Shown here: in pieces, positions 6,109 to 7,349 of the stretch
Layout of the letters: each line of letters starts with the position of its first letter
How positions within the stretch are numbered: position 1 is the stretch's first letter
DNA from: an uncultured Clostridiaceae bacterium
Lineage (GTDB): Bacteria > Bacillota > Clostridia > Lachnospirales > Lachnospiraceae
DNA: 7,349 nt
Reading direction: 5' to 3'
Assembly: GCA_949948825.1 (NCBI GenBank)
Contig: CATLIJ010000121.1
Coordinates: forward strand, 1-7,349
Notes under the pieces: model-generated
The model's input: only the letters and a program-made list of their open reading frames with translations
The model's database searches: none
What the model was told of the DNA's origin: nothing
Position numbers and translations under genes: made by a program

Positions 6109-6522
6109 TCAAACTGCCATCAGCAATGTGCCTGCAAAAATCAAAAGCATTCCAAAAAAGGATTTTACAGTAAACCTTTCATGGAGAAAAATAACTGCCA
6201 ATATAAGAGTTATCACCACACTCATCTTGTCAATAGGTACAACCTTGGAAACCTCCCCCAGCTGCAGCGCCCTGTAATAGCAAAGCCAGGAGGCTCCGGT
6301 TGCCAGACCGGACAAAATCAGGAAGATCCAGCTTTTTTTGCTGATCATTCCAATTCCTCCCTGCGCGTTCGTGACAAAGACCATTCCCCATGCCATAATG
6401 ATAACCACCACAGTACGGATAGCTGTGGCAAGATTAGAATTTACATTGTCAATTCCCACTTTGGCTAAAATCGATGTGAAAGCAGCAAAAATTGCTGACA
6501 AAACAGCAAAAACAGCCCACAT
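6109..6522 (-). CDS. Half-size EamA/DMT-superfamily membrane transporter
   Basis: Inner-membrane protein of 137 residues with five predicted membrane segments, at about 2-20, 32-50, 65-86, 94-113 and 119-137. This corresponds to one EamA domain; most DMT transporters have two in tandem, so this one would have to form a dimer or pair with another half. The length and complete segment set argue that it is naturally single-domain and not truncated. Recognisable EamA features are LSGLATGASWLCYYRALQLG (70-89), followed by KVVPIDKMSVVIT, and FLHERFTVKSFFGMLLIFAG (112-131). The ATG has GGGAGAGGAAG just upstream. It lies 18 bases after the acetyltransferase stop in the same operon. The substrate is unknown; family members export amino acids, nucleotides or other metabolites. 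Confidence 0.9.
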   Translation of the reverse strand: MWAVFAVLSAIFAAFTSILAKVGIDNVNSNLATAIRTVVVIIMAWGMVFVTNAQGGIGMISKKSWIFLILSGLATGASWLCYYRALQLGEVSKVVPIDKMSVVITLILAVIFLHERFTVKSFFGMLLIFAGTLLMAV

Positions 6523-6540
6523 TCTTCCTCTCCCCCTGTT

Positions 6541-7128
6541 TCATTTGATTGATTCTGTTTCAACACAAGATTTCACCACATACCGCTCATGGGGCATATC
6601 TATCCCCCGGTAATGCTTGACCCAGGTGTCTGTTAATGTCATATTGTTTCGGATTGCCACCCTCTTGGAAGCTGCATTGGTATCCCGGATAATGGAACAA
6701 ACTTCCCTTGCCTGGAGCACTTCAAAGGCATAAGCCTTACATGCCCTGGCTGCCTCTGTGGCATACCCCTTATGCCAGAAATCCCGCCAGAAAAGATATC
6801 CGATCTCTAATACCTCTTTTTCCTTCCATGGCTGCATGGTCAGACCACACTGTCCAATCATCTCCTCAGACTCTTTTAATATAACTGCCCATAATCCGAA
6901 TCCCCATTTCTCATAACGGGAAAGCTGCCTGTCCAGCCATTCCTGTACCTCTTCATCGCGAAAAGCCCCTTCATAGGCATACATGGCCTTGTCATCCTGT
7001 AAGATCCTGCATAGAGAAGCAAAATCCGATGGAACCATCTCCCGCATAAAAAGTCGTTCTGTGTCCAGTCTATGGGGTGGAGAGAGCCGGACGGCAGGCC
7101 TCTTCCCTTTCGTATCCTTGGCTGCCAT
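6541..7128 (-). CDS. GNAT-family N-acetyltransferase (RimJ/RimL-like)
   Basis: Predicted cytoplasmic acetyl-CoA-dependent N-acetyltransferase of 195 residues. The N-terminal RLDTERLFMREMVPSDFASL (20-39) is typical of the RimJ/RimL (Acetyltransf_3) branch. YEKWGFGLWAVILKESEEMI (72-91) and IGQCGLTM form central beta strands, and EIGYLFWRDFWHKGYATEAA (108-127) holds the acetyl-CoA pyrophosphate-binding loop (H-K-G-Y-A, 119-123). The late motif NAASKRVAIRNNM (151-163) corresponds to the family's N-x-x-S segment. The acceptor could be a protein N-terminus, an amino acid or another amine; the sequence does not decide. The ATG at 7128 has AAGGGGG about 8 bases upstream. It is the first gene of the right-hand operon, behind the promoter at 7192-7220. 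Confidence 0.92.
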   Translation of the reverse strand: MAAKDTKGKRPAVRLSPPHRLDTERLFMREMVPSDFASLCRILQDDKAMYAYEGAFRDEEVQEWLDRQLSRYEKWGFGLWAVILKESEEMIGQCGLTMQPWKEKEVLEIGYLFWRDFWHKGYATEAARACKAYAFEVLQAREVCSIIRDTNAASKRVAIRNNMTLTDTWVKHYRGIDMPHERYVVKSCVETESIK

Positions 7129-7191
7129 ATGTAATACCCCCTTCTTTTTCCCTTGCCCTGTCAGCTTTTCCAGGATATGTCTGTTTTGTAT

Positions 7192-7220
7192 ATCATATCA
7201 TTTAATATTTTATATTTCAA
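7192..7220 (-). promoter_or_regulatory. Predicted sigma-A promoter of the right-hand operon
   Basis: On the minus strand a -35 box TTGAAA (7220-7215, five of six) and a -10 box TATGAT (7197-7192, five of six) have a 17-base spacer in very A+T-rich sequence. Transcription would start near 7185, with a leader of about 57 bases before the acetyltransferase ATG. A weaker overlapping alternative uses TTGTAA and TAAAAT a little upstream, also with 17-base spacing. Confidence 0.6.
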
Positions 7221-7222
7221 TG

Positions 7223-7237
7223 TATTGTTTTACAATA
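7223..7237. repeat. Short inverted repeat upstream of the right-hand operon promoter
   Basis: Arms TATTGT and ACAATA are separated by three bases. The repeat abuts the -35 box of the predicted promoter. The half-sites ATTGT and ACAAT equal those of operator 3 in the regulator promoter, but with three bases between them where operator 3 has none. It could be a binding site or simply A+T-rich chance. Confidence 0.3.
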
Positions 7238-7269
7238 TCTTTATTCTTTCTGCGCACCCTCCGGCTTCT

Positions 7270-7349
7270 CTAAAGACTTGTCGCTGTGCGATTCCTTTCC
7301 GCTTTATCTTCCTCAAATTCAATCTCATGCAAAAGATCCTCCAATTGTT
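7270..7349 (-). CDS. C-terminal end of an unidentified protein (partial)
   Basis: The last 80 bases contain an open minus-strand frame of 25 codons plus two bases, running in from beyond the right edge and ending at TAG (7272-7270). The tail begins QLEDLLHEIEFEEDKAERN and ends RTATSL. It is acidic and probably helical, and looks coding. The family cannot be recognised from so little. It would lie upstream of the acetyltransferase gene, 141 bases away and separated by an A+T-rich promoter region with no clear G+C-rich terminator. Confidence 0.5.
   Translation of the reverse strand, partial: QLEDLLHEIEFEEDKAERNRTATSL

Noticed and set aside
6109..6522. Truncated transporter pseudogene, because only half the usual EamA length is present.
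   Set aside because: Five complete membrane segments, a good ribosome site and tight operon spacing fit the natural single-domain EamA group.

Overview
The window looks like chromosomal DNA from a Gram-positive Firmicute, most likely a gut Clostridia/Lachnospiraceae-type organism. The reasons are moderate G+C, strong AGGAGG-type ribosome binding sites, a lipoprotein sugar-binding protein with a Leu-Thr-Ala-Cys lipobox, a DUF503/YlxP protein, and tightly packed operons with overlapping start and stop codons. The genus is an inference; no rRNA or other marker is present. I see no rRNA, tRNA, CRISPR array, insertion sequence or phage gene.

Left half (1-3160, minus strand): a carbohydrate ABC importer operon of the ribose/galactose (CUT2) class, read right to left as lipoprotein substrate-binding protein, permease, then ATPase. 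The ATPase is cut by the left window edge. A stem-loop lies between the binding-protein and permease genes and may lower expression of the membrane parts. The permease stop and ATPase start overlap as ATGA.

Divergent control region (2909-3159) and regulator (3160-3858, plus strand): a GntR/FadR-type (FCD) repressor gene faces away from the importer operon. The region between them holds three related TGTAC/TATAC palindromic sites. They sit on the predicted -35 and -10 of the importer promoter and on the -10 of the regulator's own promoter, a layout that suggests repression of both, relieved by a small ligand that may also be the imported substrate.

Right half (3894-7250, minus strand): a second operon, converging on the regulator gene. 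In order of transcription it encodes a GNAT acetyltransferase, a half-size EamA transporter, DUF503/YlxP, a YbaK-type Cys-tRNA(Pro) deacylase and a Gfo/Idh/MocA oxidoreductase. It starts at a good sigma-A-like promoter (7192-7220) and ends at a strong hairpin plus T-run (3888-3929). Between the oxidoreductase stop and that terminator there appears to be a further small gene, about 62 codons, broken by a single-base frameshift. A heptanucleotide repeat lies just upstream of the ybaK-like start. The last 80 bases hold the C-terminal end of an unidentified minus-strand gene.

The two operons need not be functionally linked. The importer's substrate cannot be read from the sequence. I found nothing that amounts to a clear new multi-gene system. 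The best leads are the operator/promoter arrangement, the frameshifted small gene and the heptanucleotide repeat.
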